Shown here piece by piece: positions 43,573-53,122 of a DNA stretch of 64,000 nucleotides; within the stretch, counting starts at the first letter, position 1, and every line of letters begins with the position of its first letter. The stretch comes from Haloarcula marina (lineage in GTDB: Archaea; Halobacteriota; Halobacteria; Halobacteriales; Haloarculaceae). A program made the position numbers and the translations under genes. Location of the stretch: NCBI RefSeq assembly GCF_024218775.1, contig NZ_CP100405.1, forward strand, positions 299,879 through 363,878, in the 5' to 3' direction. The notes under the pieces were generated by a model. The model had not been told where the DNA came from. It ran no database searches and worked only from the letters and a program-made list of their open reading frames with translations.

Positions 43573-44913
43573 ATGGTCGATCTGATCTCTCTCGGCGGAC
43601 TGCTCCTCGCGTTCTTCCTAGTCATCATGAACGGGGTCTTCGTAGCTGCGGAGTTCGCGTTCGTCAAAGTCCGTCCAACGCAGGTGAACGCGCTCGTCGA
43701 ACGCGGCAAACCGGGGGCAACGCTGGTCCAGGAGGTCATCCAGAATCTAGATGACTATCTGGCTGTCAGTCAACTCGGCATCACGCTCTCCTCGCTCGGT
43801 CTGGGCTGGATCGGTGAACCGGCTGTCGCAGCGCTCATCGACCCCGTTCTCGGCGAGTTTCTGCCTTCGGGAGTGGTCCACCTCGTCGCGTTCGCCCTGG
43901 GATTCGGGTTCATCACGTTCCTCCACGTGGTGTTCGGCGAACTCGCGCCGAAGACGTTCGCCATCCAGGAGGCCACGCGTGTCGCGCTCCTCCTGGCCCC
44001 GCCCATGAAGTTCTTCTACTACCTGTTCGTGCCCGGCATCATCGTCTTCAACGGCACGGCCAACTACTTCACCCGCCTCGCCGGCGTGTCCCCGGCGTCC
44101 GAGAGCGAGGAAACCCACACCGAATCAGAGATACGGATGATCCTCACCCGCTCGGAGGAGACGGGACACATCGACCTCGACGAAGTCGAGATGATCGAGA
44201 GCGTCTTCGAACTCGGCGATACGGTCGCCCGCGAGGTCATGGTTCCGCGTCCCGACGTGGAGACCGTGACTGCCTCGATGCCGCTCTCGGAACTCCGGTC
44301 TGTCGCCGCGACAGGGACCTACACGCGCTACCTCGTGCTCGACGAGGACGGGGATCAACCGATCGGATTCGTCCACGCCAAGGACCTCCTGCGAGCGAGC
44401 GAAGCCGAGACGGAGCAGGACAGCACGGTCACAGCGCGTGAGCTGGCGCGAGCGGTCCTCACGGTCCCGGAAACGCGTCGGATCGACGCGATACTCGCCG
44501 ACTTTCAGACGCGTGGGGAAGGCCAGATGGCCGTCGTCGTCGACGAGTGGGGCGTCTTCGAAGGCATCGTCACCATCGAGGACATCCTCGAAGAGATTGT
44601 GGGCGATATCCAAGACGAATTCGACACGGGTACTCAGGAGCCGTCGATCGAGCAAAGAAGCGACGGAACGTACGTCGTCGACGGAGGGGCCCCCATCCAG
44701 GACGTGAACGACCGGCTCGACTCTCAATTCGAGAGCGACGACGTGGAGACGATCGGTGGATTGGTCTTCAGTCGCCTCGGCAGAGTTCCTGAAGTGGGCG
44801 ACCAAATCGAAGAGGACGGGTACGTCCTTCAGGTCGAGGCGGTCGATGACACGCGAATCGAACGGCTCGTGATTCAGGAGGCAGAGGCGATACAGGAAAC
44901 GGACGACGAGTAG
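43573..44913 (+). CDS. CNNM/CorC (HlyC)-type transporter with CBS pair
   Basis: 446 residues. CNNM transmembrane domain (1 to about 190; FFLVIMNGVFVAAEFAFVKV, GITLSSLGLGWIGEPAVA, VFGELAPKTFAIQEA), then a paired CBS module (REVMVPRPDVETV, PIGFVHAKDLL, MAVVVDEWGVFEGIVTIEDI with the ILEEIVGDIQDE linker), and the C-terminal transporter-associated domain (DGTYVVDGGAPIQDVNDRLD, ETIGGLVFSRLGRVPEVGD). Family proteins mediate or regulate Mg2+/Co2+ efflux coupled to sodium. Stand-alone, with 270 bp upstream where no gene is seen. Confidence 0.88.
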   Translation: MVDLISLGGLLLAFFLVIMNGVFVAAEFAFVKVRPTQVNALVERGKPGATLVQEVIQNLDDYLAVSQLGITLSSLGLGWIGEPAVAALIDPVLGEFLPSGVVHLVAFALGFGFITFLHVVFGELAPKTFAIQEATRVALLLAPPMKFFYYLFVPGIIVFNGTANYFTRLAGVSPASESEETHTESEIRMILTRSEETGHIDLDEVEMIESVFELGDTVAREVMVPRPDVETVTASMPLSELRSVAATGTYTRYLVLDEDGDQPIGFVHAKDLLRASEAETEQDSTVTARELARAVLTVPETRRIDAILADFQTRGEGQMAVVVDEWGVFEGIVTIEDILEEIVGDIQDEFDTGTQEPSIEQRSDGTYVVDGGAPIQDVNDRLDSQFESDDVETIGGLVFSRLGRVPEVGDQIEEDGYVLQVEAVDDTRIERLVIQEAEAIQETDDE

Positions 44914-45006
44914 CGTCCGAGCCCAGTTCGGGGCAGTAACGAAACGGTCCCAGGGCGATTCGAGAGCCGTGAACGAACCGTCACGGCGAGCGTTGATTGA
45001 CATCCT

Positions 45007-45120
45007 CCTCCGCCTGAAGGCGGAGGAATCCCGAGCGTTGGGATATTAAGGTTTGCAGTCTCCCTGCTCTCTCGTGTTAAACGACCCGCTCTCGCGGTCG
45101 AACAGGAAGACTCCGGGCTG
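45007..45120 (-). ncRNA. Predicted omega (re)RNA scaffold at the tnpB 3' end
   Basis: In IS200/IS605 elements the guide RNA overlaps the tnpB 3' end and the right-end hairpin, and carries the flanking genomic sequence as guide. The hairpin at 45007-45026 and the following right end are intact. Limits are approximate and expression is inferred. Confidence 0.4.
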
Positions 45121-46302
45121 TGCCAACCAGCCGTTACTCATATCCCCGGTTGGGGGACTCTGAGTTATCTTTCGTCGGATATTCACCGCACCATTCACGT
45201 CCGCGTTTATCGTCGTCTCGCACGACGCACAGACGTACAGACCACGCTCCACGCGATTACTGTCTCGAATCTGCCCGCAACACGAACACGTCTTCGAGGT
45301 GTTCTCCTCGTCCACACGGTCAACGAGAATGCCGTGTTCTTCGGCCTTGTATTCGAGCAGACGAGTGAAGCGGTCGAACTCCCATCCGTGGAGTTTCTTG
45401 TTCCCCGACGCACCCCAGTTCCGCGAGTCACCGTTCTCGTCTTCGCGGATGTCACTGAGGTCTCCAACAGCAATCTTCTTCACGCCTTCTTCGACACACC
45501 GCTCAACGATGTGTTTTGAGAGAGTGTGGAGGAAGTGGTCTTTGCGTCGAGAGAGTTTCTGCCGAGCCTTCCGCGCACGCTTCGATGGCCCGTTCTCGCC
45601 TTCAGTCTGGTACTCCTCGCGGGTGAAGTAGTGCTTATCCTCTTTCAGCACGTTCCCCGGATACAACTCAGAAGCCCCGTCCTCGAAGTCGATTGCAAGG
45701 TAGTTGCTGATACCGAGGTCGATGCCCGCCATGCTGTCACCGGGCGCGTCTTCGACTGGAATCTCTTTCTTGCAGACGAGGTGTAGTTCCCACTCGTCGC
45801 CGTTCCAGACGGCACGCACTTGCTGGATGTTCTCGACTGCTACGTCGGGACGGGTTTCGTACTACGCGAGGATGAAGTCAGACCGACTCTCTTTCAGGTT
45901 GAAGCCTTTCGAGAGTCGAAGCTGGCCGTGCTTTGAGTCGTGCTTGATGGCTCGTTTCTTCCACGTCACGGTTGAGCGTGGATGGTCGTCGCCACGTTTC
46001 CGGTAGCCCGGTGGATTGTTGCTGTCATCGGAGTTGTACCAGCCGGTGAACGCTTCAGCAAGTTCTTCGAGAACTCGCTGACTTGACTGAGAATGTAGGT
46101 CACTGTAGCGTTCGTGGCCTTTCAACTCCGATTTCAGTTCGGCTTCGTCGGGTATCTCACCGTCGTCGTCCCACCGTTCTTGGATGTAGTAGCGACCGAC
46201 GTTCCACAGTTTTGATGCGGAGAATCCGCACTGGTCGAGGCCGTCACGAACCTGCCCGTGGTTCGTGATGCGTGCGACGTAAGTGCGGGTCGTCTCCAGC
46301 AT
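45046..46302 (-). pseudogene. tnpB: tnpB with a single internal amber codon
   Basis: The frame starts at ATG 46302 (MLETTRTYVARITNHGQVRD) and runs in one frame to 45046, broken only by TAG at 45862-45864 (between DFILA and YETRPDVAV). The RuvC-like nuclease parts are GIDLGISNYLAIDF (first Asp), IAVGDLSDIREDE, and NADVNGAVNI (last Asp). The zinc finger is CSCCGQIRD and CASCETTIN. TnpB is an RNA-guided DNA endonuclease. With the stop, only an N-terminal fragment or, by restart at 45819, a C-terminal fragment would be made. Confidence 0.8.
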
Positions 46303-46447
46303 CGTACTGTGTTCATAACCAGTTATGGAACAGAGACTATTAAAGGCGGTATTTGGCGTGGAATATCCGGCTATGCCGGTATCGGTGGAATGTGTCACTG
46401 AGTGACGGCGCGTATCCACGGCCTGAAGGCCGTGGTATTGCGCCTGT

Positions 46448-46960
46448 TCAGCGTATAATGGTGATGAGCTGGGACTTCGGAAGCCACTCGTCAGAGAGAT
46501 AGGGAGCGTCGTCGCGCATCTCGAATCTCTGGTGTTCTTCCTGTAGTTTGTCGTTTAACCGCTTTCGACGGTCGCTATCGACTGCAGTGGTCTCTATTCC
46601 GTGTTCGAGCGAGTGTATCTTGTGTGCGACCTGCATGAGTCGGCGGCCCGGCGCGGAGTCCTTGAAGAGAATTGCATCTTCGGTTTCCCGTGAGATGTAT
46701 CCGACAAACGTGGTGGCCGGATTTTCCCGCACATCGCCCGTTTTCTCGTCGACGAGCCACTCCGGAAGCTGGATGAACACGTCATCTTCGTTCAGGAGAC
46801 CCAACAATTGCCACAGTCGATGCGTATCTTGCTCGTTGATGAGACCCCGCTCTCGTGCCGCCTCTAGGGACACACCGCGGGCATCAAGCGTCTCTGAGTG
46901 CCACCTGCGAGCGAAAGAATCGTAGTCAGCGTACGTTCTACTAGCGTCTACCACTATCAT
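46448..46960 (-). CDS. Hypothetical haloarchaeal protein
   Basis: 170 residues from ATG 46960 (MIVVDASRTYADYDSFARRW). Soluble, charged protein with a strand-rich middle (DDVFIQLPEWLVDEKTGDVR, TTFVGYISRETEDAILFKDS) and a helical end. No known domain recognised; the DAILFKD segment is reminiscent of proteins that report on nucleotide or metal state, but this is not evidence. Its stop codon touches the left end of the IS1341-type element, which may have inserted just behind it. Confidence 0.65.
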   Translation of the reverse strand: MIVVDASRTYADYDSFARRWHSETLDARGVSLEAARERGLINEQDTHRLWQLLGLLNEDDVFIQLPEWLVDEKTGDVRENPATTFVGYISRETEDAILFKDSAPGRRLMQVAHKIHSLEHGIETTAVDSDRRKRLNDKLQEEHQRFEMRDDAPYLSDEWLPKSQLITIIR

Positions 46961-47115
46961 GTAGAGAGAAGAGCGAGACAAAGAAGGGTTCTGCCTCGCG
47001 GACAACAGTTACACCGCCGCCGAGCAGAGCCATCCGACAGGATTGCAACTGGATCCACAAACGGGAGACGCGTGGAGATACCAGACCTTTTCCCGCGTAG
47101 CTGCTTCTAGACAAC

Positions 47116-48978
47116 ATGTCGATATTTTCACTCTTGTTGTCACTTCAGACAGGGGCGACGCCGGTGACGGCGGAGATGCTCGTTGTCTTTGCGCTCATTC
47201 TCCTCGCGCTCGTTCTCTTTGCGACCGAACGGTTTCCGATCGATGTCACCGCTATCCTGATCATGGTTCTGTTGATGGTGCTGGAGCCGTGGACGCAGAT
47301 ATCTCCGCGGGAGGGAATCTCGGGATTTGCGAACCCGGCAACGATCACTGTCCTGGCGATGCTCATCCTGAGTACCGGGATCAATCGAACCGGTATCGTC
47401 CAGTTGCTCGGTCGAAAGATGGCCGCGTTCGCGGGGGCTAACCAACACAAGCAACTCGCAGCGACGATTGGCATCACCGGCCCCGTCTCGGGACTCATCA
47501 ACAACACGCCGGTCGTCGCAATTCTGGTTCCGGTAATTAACGACCTCGCACACAACGGGAAGACCTCACCGTCGAAATTGCTGATGCCGTTGTCGTTCGC
47601 CTCGATGCTCGGCGGCACGTTGACACTCATCGGGACGTCAACGAACATCCTCGCCAGCGATATCGCGGCCCAACTCGGAGCGGAATCTCCCGAGCTAGGT
47701 CTGCACGCGTTCGGGATGTTCGAGTTCACCAAACTCGGTCTCGTCGTGTTCGCGGTCGGCTCGCTCTATCTGATGACAGTCGGCGTTCGCCTGCTTCCCG
47801 AACGGATTCCGGCCGACGAGGACCTCGTCGAGGAGTACGCCCTCCAAGAGTACCTCGCGGATGTCGTCGTGCCAGCGAACTCGTCGCTCGTCGGGCAGAC
47901 AGTTGAGGAAGCACTGGGAGACAACGAACTGGACATCGACGTGTTACAGCTGCTCCGATACGGTGAGCGCTTTTCAGAACCGCTCGCACGCAAGGAAATT
48001 CACGAGAACGACACGCTTCGGCTCAGGACGAACCGGGAGACGCTCGAACGGATCATGGATGCGGAAGGACTCACTTTGGCAGGTGGCCCACGGACTGAAA
48101 CGGACCTACATCCGGAGGACGAAGAACCCGTGCTCGTCGAAGTCGTCGTCCCGTCCGGGTCATTCCTCGTCGGCGAGACCCTCGCGAGTTCGTCGTTCCG
48201 ACAGCGTTACGACGCGAACGTCCTCGCCTTCAGAACCCGCGGCGACATCGTCCGAGACCGGTTCGAAGACATCCGCATCCGGGTCGGTGACACGCTCCTC
48301 GTGCAGGCACCGCCCGACAGTCTCACCCGCCTCGTCGAGAACGAGGACTTCATCGTCGCCCACGAGTTCGACGAGGTGACCTATCGGAGCGACAAGATTC
48401 CGTTCGCGATCGGAATCATCGCTGGCGTCGTCGCACTCCCGGCACTGAACATCCTGCCCATCGTCGTCTCTGCATTAGCAGGGGTCGTGGCGATGGTATT
48501 CACCGGCGTCCTGAAACCGACCGAGCTCTACTCGTCCGTCGAGTGGAACGTGATCTTCCTGCTCGCTGGCGTCATCCCCCTCGGGATTGCGCTCCAACAG
48601 ACGGGGGCGGCAGCGCTGGTGGGGGATGCCGTCGCCTCGACTGGGGCGTTCTTGCCGGCGATCGGTGTCCTCTGGGTGTTCTACGTCGCGACTGGCCTGT
48701 TGACGAGCGTCATCAGTAACAACGCGAGTGTCGTGTTGATGATTCCAGTCGCGGCTAGCGCGGCCCAGTCGATCGGGGCGAACGCGTTCGCCTTCGTTCT
48801 GGCAGTCACCTTCGCCGCCTCGACGGCATTCATGACGCCGGTCGGCTACCAGACGAATCTCTTCGTCTACGGGCCTGGTGGCTACACGTTCTCGGATTTC
48901 ATCCGCGTTGGTGCGCCGCTACAGTTGCTCCTGTCGGTCGTTACTGTCCTGGGCATTGCGTTCTTCTGGGGGGTGTGA
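47116..48978 (+). CDS. SLC13/DASS-type permease with two RCK_C domains
   Basis: 620 residues. N-terminal half-transporter with the SLC13 (SNT) motif ISGLINNTPVVAILVPVI and MLGGTLTLIGTSTNILAS, then a soluble insert with two TrkA-C (RCK_C) domains at about 255-410 (VVVPANSSLVGQTVEEALGD, VVVPSGSFLVGETLASSSFR), then a second membrane half with TSVISNNASVVLMIPVAASA and STAFMTPVGYQTNLFVYGPG. Such proteins move sulfate, phosphate or dicarboxylates with sodium; RCK_C domains often bind nucleotides, including c-di-AMP, so regulation by that messenger is possible (inference). Confidence 0.88.
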   Translation: MSIFSLLLSLQTGATPVTAEMLVVFALILLALVLFATERFPIDVTAILIMVLLMVLEPWTQISPREGISGFANPATITVLAMLILSTGINRTGIVQLLGRKMAAFAGANQHKQLAATIGITGPVSGLINNTPVVAILVPVINDLAHNGKTSPSKLLMPLSFASMLGGTLTLIGTSTNILASDIAAQLGAESPELGLHAFGMFEFTKLGLVVFAVGSLYLMTVGVRLLPERIPADEDLVEEYALQEYLADVVVPANSSLVGQTVEEALGDNELDIDVLQLLRYGERFSEPLARKEIHENDTLRLRTNRETLERIMDAEGLTLAGGPRTETDLHPEDEEPVLVEVVVPSGSFLVGETLASSSFRQRYDANVLAFRTRGDIVRDRFEDIRIRVGDTLLVQAPPDSLTRLVENEDFIVAHEFDEVTYRSDKIPFAIGIIAGVVALPALNILPIVVSALAGVVAMVFTGVLKPTELYSSVEWNVIFLLAGVIPLGIALQQTGAAALVGDAVASTGAFLPAIGVLWVFYVATGLLTSVISNNASVVLMIPVAASAAQSIGANAFAFVLAVTFAASTAFMTPVGYQTNLFVYGPGGYTFSDFIRVGAPLQLLLSVVTVLGIAFFWGV

Positions 48979-49020
48979 AATGCACAGACTCTGGTTCCAG
49001 AGCGTTCTCTTCCCGTGTGA

Positions 49021-49203
49021 TTACTCGTCTGTTATGAAGTGCGGGTCGTTCATCTGCACCGTATAGACGCGTTCTCTCGGGACGTAGGTGAACTCATCGT
49101 TGCCGTGATGAATCTGCCAGTGATCCTCTCGGTAGTTCAGTTGCTCGTCGTCGACATTCTCCGAGACAGTATCATCAACTCCTCGGTAGACAATTGTTGC
49201 CAT
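49021..49203 (-). CDS. Small haloarchaeal protein
   Basis: 60 residues from ATG 49203: MATIVYRGVDDTVSENVDDE, NYREDHWQIHHGNDEFTYVP, ERVYTVQMNDPHF. The compact strand-rich make-up (a DHW-type centre and RERVYTV end) is shared by small conserved haloarchaeal proteins of unknown function. The frame is open upstream but only the part from 49203 looks real. It lies convergent to the permease gene. Confidence 0.55.
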   Translation of the reverse strand: MATIVYRGVDDTVSENVDDEQLNYREDHWQIHHGNDEFTYVPRERVYTVQMNDPHFITDE

Positions 49204-49467
49204 CCCACAATGTAGATCGGCCAGGTGTATAACGTGGAGGGTCACCTTCGCTGGAAACGGTAGTGAACGGGAGCGTTCTACACGACGACTGAGCGGGGTC
49301 GCTCCCATCATCCCCTGCCCAAGAGCGCGTGTCACGAGTCTTCTAGCACAGATCTGTCGTGGCGATCAAACGGTTGGGTGTGTACTTACCGCAGACTCAT
49401 CGTCATCATTCCTAACGCACCGGTCCACCGTACGAACCTTGATTGACCTGGCCGTCCTGCTAGAACT

Positions 49468-49890
49468 ATGGCAGAATTTCCAGACGAGCGCCAGCTCGTA
49501 CTCCGTGCGCGGTCCCAGTTGGACCAGTGGACGAGAAATGCCCGAATGGAGGCGTACACTGAACTGTTCGAAGGTGACGACCCCATCCTCTCGTCCGAAG
49601 AGATACAACTGCTCGACACGCTCGACTCTGAAATGGAGCGAGAGGGCGGCGATGGTGTCTGGGGTACCGATCAGTACGGAATCCACACGGCCGGGACATC
49701 GAGTTCGGATACCTCACTCGGCGTCGTTTGTGTGTACCACCCACAGATAACCAAGGACTCCGTCCTTCGTGGTACCGACGATCTCGATGACGAGGCCGAA
49801 GAGCGACTCAACGCAGCACTTTGGCGATATAGTGAACGGGTTGCGACGCTCATCGAAGAAGCACTCGACGAGTTCATCCGTCAGACCTAG
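49468..49890 (+). CDS. Conserved haloarchaeal protein (DUF7539-like)
   Basis: 140 residues, soluble and acidic: MAEFPDERQLVLRARSQLDQ, ELFEGDDPILSSEEIQLLDT, LGVVCVYHPQITKDSVLRGT and a helical C-terminus. No catalytic motif visible. The 5' end and upstream sequence have a truncated duplicate at 1390-1479, so the gene was once copied. Confidence 0.65.
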   Translation: MAEFPDERQLVLRARSQLDQWTRNARMEAYTELFEGDDPILSSEEIQLLDTLDSEMEREGGDGVWGTDQYGIHTAGTSSSDTSLGVVCVYHPQITKDSVLRGTDDLDDEAEERLNAALWRYSERVATLIEEALDEFIRQT

Positions 49891-50002
49891 GGGTAAGCCC
49901 CGGTCAGATCCACTTTCGGATGATCGCCCGCACTGGCTTTGACAAGTAAGGAAGCGTCCCAGCCAGCAACGGTTGCTCGTTCGTTTGTAGATACCGATTC
50001 AA

Positions 50003-51214
50003 TTACCCACCGAGCCACCAGCCATAGAGCTGGCCCTTCTCGTCAGTGTCGGGATGCTTCTTCGACCGGCCGTAGGTCTTGCCCTTGAGAAGCTGTCGTT
50101 CGACGGCGTTCGCAGCCAGACGGAGAGCGTGGGAAGCACCGTACCCCTCCCCGTCGGCCGTGAAGTAACCGCGGTCGGTGACCAGTCGAATCCGTGCCAG
50201 CACCAGCGGCACCCCGCGCGATTGTTCCTTGTGCTCGCGCAGTTCGATACTGGCCTTGATTACGCTCATCTCGCCGTACTTCGAGGTGACACTCTCGATC
50301 AGCGCGGAGACATCGTCGTAGTCCATCCCCTCCAGCAGCTCGAGGCCGAAGACCTGCACGGCGTTCCGGTCGTCGCGCTCCCAGGTGAGCGCCTCGATGA
50401 CGTCCGTCTTCGTGATGATACCGACTGGCTCGCCGGTCCCGTCGGCCGTGACGATGAGCGAGGATATCTCCCGCTCGAACATCGTCTCGACGACCTCGTC
50501 GAGCGGAGCGCTCCGCTCGACGGTGAAGACTGCGTCGGACATCAGGTTCCGTACCGGCAGATCGAGCATTCGGTCGGAATCGCCCTCACGTGACCCGAAC
50601 CCGCCACGGTTTTGTCCGCCACCGCCGCGGCCACCGGCGCCACCCGACGACCCGCCCTGGCTCTTGCTGCCGCCCCGCGTCGTGAAATCGATGACGTCGT
50701 ACAGGCTCAGCATGCCCGCGAGGTCGTCCCCGTCGACGACCGGGAGATGGGCGATACCGGCTTCTCGAAGCAGATTGAGCGCTTTCCCGATCGTGGTGTC
50801 AGGGGTCGCACTGACCAATTCCGCCGTGTACGCGTCGTCGACGGTCGCTGCGTCGAGAAACGGACGGACAGCCTCGAGCACGGCATCGCCAGTCACCACA
50901 CCGACGACACGGTCGTCGGCGTCGAGTACGGGGAGCGTTTTGGCGTCGCTCCCGATCATGAGTCGCGCGACCTCGCGGACATCCTCGGTGCGGTCGACCG
51001 TCGGGACGTGCTGGACCTGTGAGCCGACCTTCGCAGATGGCTGGTTGGACGAGGACGCCAGCTGTCGGCGACTCACGATGCCGCGATACTCGTCGCCGTC
51101 CGTTACGATGACGGCATCGAGTTCCTGATTCTCGAACGCCCCGGCGACTTTCGAGAGAGGGGTTCCGATGTCGAACTCGGTGAACTTCGTTGAGAGTATC
51201 TCGGAGATATCCAT
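50003..51214 (-). CDS. Four-CBS-domain protein with ribosome-hibernation-like C-terminus
   Basis: 403 residues. Four CBS repeats in two Bateman pairs: 1-130 and 130-175, a Gly/Ser/Arg-rich linker (about 180-208, SQGGSSGGAGGRGGGGQNRG), then 220-290 (PVRNLMSDAVFTVERSAPLD, GEPVGIITKTDVIEAL). The last 110 residues (YGEMSVIKASIELREHKEQS, VLARIRLVTDRGYFTADGEG, HALRLAANAVERQLLKGKTY) resemble the HPF/RaiA fold by strand-helix order and the ERQL-K-K end. This suggests a nucleotide-sensing ribosome-dormancy or RNA-binding factor; inference. Two decayed copies of this gene lie at 7526 and 14570. Confidence 0.8.
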   Translation of the reverse strand: MDISEILSTKFTEFDIGTPLSKVAGAFENQELDAVIVTDGDEYRGIVSRRQLASSSNQPSAKVGSQVQHVPTVDRTEDVREVARLMIGSDAKTLPVLDADDRVVGVVTGDAVLEAVRPFLDAATVDDAYTAELVSATPDTTIGKALNLLREAGIAHLPVVDGDDLAGMLSLYDVIDFTTRGGSKSQGGSSGGAGGRGGGGQNRGGFGSREGDSDRMLDLPVRNLMSDAVFTVERSAPLDEVVETMFEREISSLIVTADGTGEPVGIITKTDVIEALTWERDDRNAVQVFGLELLEGMDYDDVSALIESVTSKYGEMSVIKASIELREHKEQSRGVPLVLARIRLVTDRGYFTADGEGYGASHALRLAANAVERQLLKGKTYGRSKKHPDTDEKGQLYGWWLGG

Positions 51215-51556
51215 GGGTAACTCTCTAGTGTGATGGGTGCAGGACGGTTATGCCTGTCCCAGCCCTGATATTTGAGGGAGGGGGCTTGTATTAGTGTATG
51301 ATTGACATATCTAACTGCGTCGGCCGTCTGCATTGAAACAGACAGTGCCAACTACTCTCAGATACGGGGAATTGAGACTATAGAGAATTTAGCTGGCCTC
51401 CGATGCGCGAATTTGACCGATACAGTCAGCAGAAACTGCCCTATATCGTTCTCTAGGTCGCCATTCATGCTCCACTGACACTCAAATGAGCGATTTTTCG
51501 AGACATCCAACAGTGTAGCCACTCGGACGGTGCGCTAACTTGAACAGATCACCTCA
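51215..51556. other. Intergenic, no supported gene
   Basis: About 340 bp of below-average GC between the CBS gene promoter and a transposase remnant. No coding frame or repeat recognised; it is likely the non-coding part of decayed insertion sequences. Confidence 0.4.
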
Positions 51557-51811
51557 CTACCCGATTCCAGTCTCCTTCTTCAGTAGTGTCAGCGTGCCAC
51601 CCACTGTAACCCGCGGTGAATGTTCGTACCCTCCGGTCAACTGGGCCAGTACTACCAGATCGAACGTCCGCCAGATCGAGTACAGCACACACGCGAACAC
51701 GAAATAGAACAGTCACATGCGGTAATCCTTCGAGGACGTTTTCGCAAGGAAACCGTGTTCGATAGACGTAAACTCGTTTTCGCTCTGCCAGCGGTGGTTG
51801 TACCGCCGCCT
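51557..51811 (-). pseudogene. DDE transposase C-terminal remnant with internal stop
   Basis: The reverse strand reads YNHRWQSENEFTSIEHGFLA and KTSSKDYRM, then an in-frame TGA where homologues continue with arginine, then LFYFVFACVLYSIWRTFDLV and VTVGGTLTLLKKETGIG to TAG at 51557-51559. W-x-x-E-N-x-F/Y containing the third catalytic acid and YR-RLFYF-FA-LLYN-W are hallmarks of the 3' end of haloarchaeal DDE transposases. The 5' part is absent; the fragment directly abuts the Fic gene's stop. Confidence 0.7.
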
Positions 51812-52361
51812 ACTCCAGAATGTCGAACACCTCGACTGCTTTGTACTCTTTCCCACGTTCTTTACCGGTCACTTCCTCGATGAGGCCATCCGATTCGAGG
51901 TCGTCGACGACCTTGTAGGCAGTCCGGCGTGAGACATCGAGATACTCCACGAGGTCTGGGGCGGTAAAATACGGCTGTTGGAGTAACTGCCGAGCGAACG
52001 TGTCCGTATTCGTGCTGCCTGGGTACTCCTTCTCGTAGCGCTCTTGGAGATCACGGAGTCGGTGAGTCCGGTCGTACGATGTCTCAGCTTGACTTCGGAG
52101 CCCTTCGAGGAAGAACGTGAGCCACTCGTCCCACGAACCATCCTCACTCACCGCACGCATCCGCTCGACGTACTCGACCTTGTGACGATTGAAGTACGCG
52201 CTCGGGTAGATGTAAGGACTTTCGAGGTACCCTTCGCTCGCCAAATACAGAATAATGAGTAATCGACCGAGACGACCGTTCCCATCCGAGAAGGGGTGAA
52301 CTGTCTCAAAGAAATAGTGAATGATGGCGGCGTTGACGAGGGGATGGTATTGTCCCCCCAT
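51810..52361 (-). pseudogene. Fic-domain protein, N-terminally truncated
   Basis: The 183 residues start inside the Fic core (GGQYHPLVNAAIIHYFFETV) and have the intact active-site loop HPFSDGNGRLGRL (His to Arg at about 22-30). A C-terminal winged helix (LVEYLDVSRRTAYKVVDDLE) typical of Fic regulators follows. Full-length homologues are about 350-380 residues, so roughly the first half, with the inhibitory helix, is missing. Upstream reverse-strand sequence to 52582 (AALDSMPMAK-type, in another frame) does not look like the missing part. AMP-transfer activity is therefore doubtful. Confidence 0.65.
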
Positions 52362-52571
52362 CTGAACCGAAATCTGTCGATATCGTATATTGGTAGAGCT
52401 AGCACCTCTATCTCGATTACGCTATTCAGAATTTCCTTGGCCATCGGCATGGAATCGAGGGCTATTGCAGCATCCAACCGAGATATATCGCCGTCGGTTT
52501 TGACAACGGCTTCATCGACTGCGGCCCACTGAGCAGTACGTTCATCTCGATTCATCTCGAACCATCTACAC

Positions 52572-53000
52572 ATGCCTGTCAACGTTCTCGTCGCCTTCGA
52601 CGGCTCCCCCCTTTCCGAGCGTGCGCTCGCCTACGCTATCGAGACCTTTCCGGACGCATCCATCACTTCTATTTACGTCATTAATCCTATCGACTCGGTT
52701 ATCGACGTGGAGGCTGGCGGCTTACCAGTCGCCGCGAGCTGGGACGAGAAGGCGAAAGAAGAAGCGACCAGAATTCACACGAAGGGCACAGACCTGGCGG
52801 CGGAACGGAATACTGAACTCGATACCGTCACCGAAGTCGGGAAACCGGCACGAGCGATACTCGAATATGCTGACGACCACGACATCGACCAGATTGTCAT
52901 GGGCAGCCACGGCCGCTCAGGAATCGACCGGACGCTCCTCGGGAGCGTCGCCGAGACAGTCACCCGTCGAGCAGAGATTCCGGTGACGGTCGTCAGTTGA
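52572..53000 (+). CDS. Universal stress protein (UspA family)
   Basis: 142 residues. NVLVAFDGSPLSERALAYAI at the start, DQIVMGSHGRSGIDRTLLGS with the ATP-binding G-x2-G-x9-GS pattern at about 113-125, and AETVTRRAEIPVTVVS at the end. Complete single-domain Usp of the ATP-binding type. Haloarchaea carry many; role in stress signalling is general. Starts 10 bp before the end of a reverse-strand frame that I do not consider a gene. Confidence 0.9.
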   Translation: MPVNVLVAFDGSPLSERALAYAIETFPDASITSIYVINPIDSVIDVEAGGLPVAASWDEKAKEEATRIHTKGTDLAAERNTELDTVTEVGKPARAILEYADDHDIDQIVMGSHGRSGIDRTLLGSVAETVTRRAEIPVTVVS

Positions 53001-53122
53001 GGTGGTGCAACCGGGAAACAGGAGCGTCCCAGCGTGTCGAGGACCTACCTTTATACGGTCAGGTGAGGACACAGTGACAAACCGACAATGAGAAATCAAC
53101 ACACACTATATAGAGAGACTGC

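Larger units (their letters stand above)
44993..46445 (-). mobile_element. IS1341-type (IS200/IS605 family) element, tnpB only
   Basis: The element is bounded by two similar hairpins with identical TGAA loops: CCTCCGCC-TGAA-GGCGGAGG at 45007-45026 beyond the tnpB 3' end, and CCACGGCC-TGAA-GGCCGTGG at 46416-46435 before its start. No tnpA is present. The right-end hairpin followed by GATGTCAATC (reverse strand) is the expected end of the omega RNA, with the flank from about 44994 downward as the guide. The left end abuts the stop codon of the gene at 46448. Confidence 0.75.

Noticed and set aside
51620..51883. Plus-strand frame of 87 residues
   Set aside because: The reverse strand holds recognisable transposase and Fic sequence here.
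52572..52582. Reverse-strand frame 52148-52582 as the missing head of the Fic protein
   Set aside because: Its sequence does not resemble a Fic N-terminus and lies in a different frame; it overlaps the start of the universal stress protein gene.
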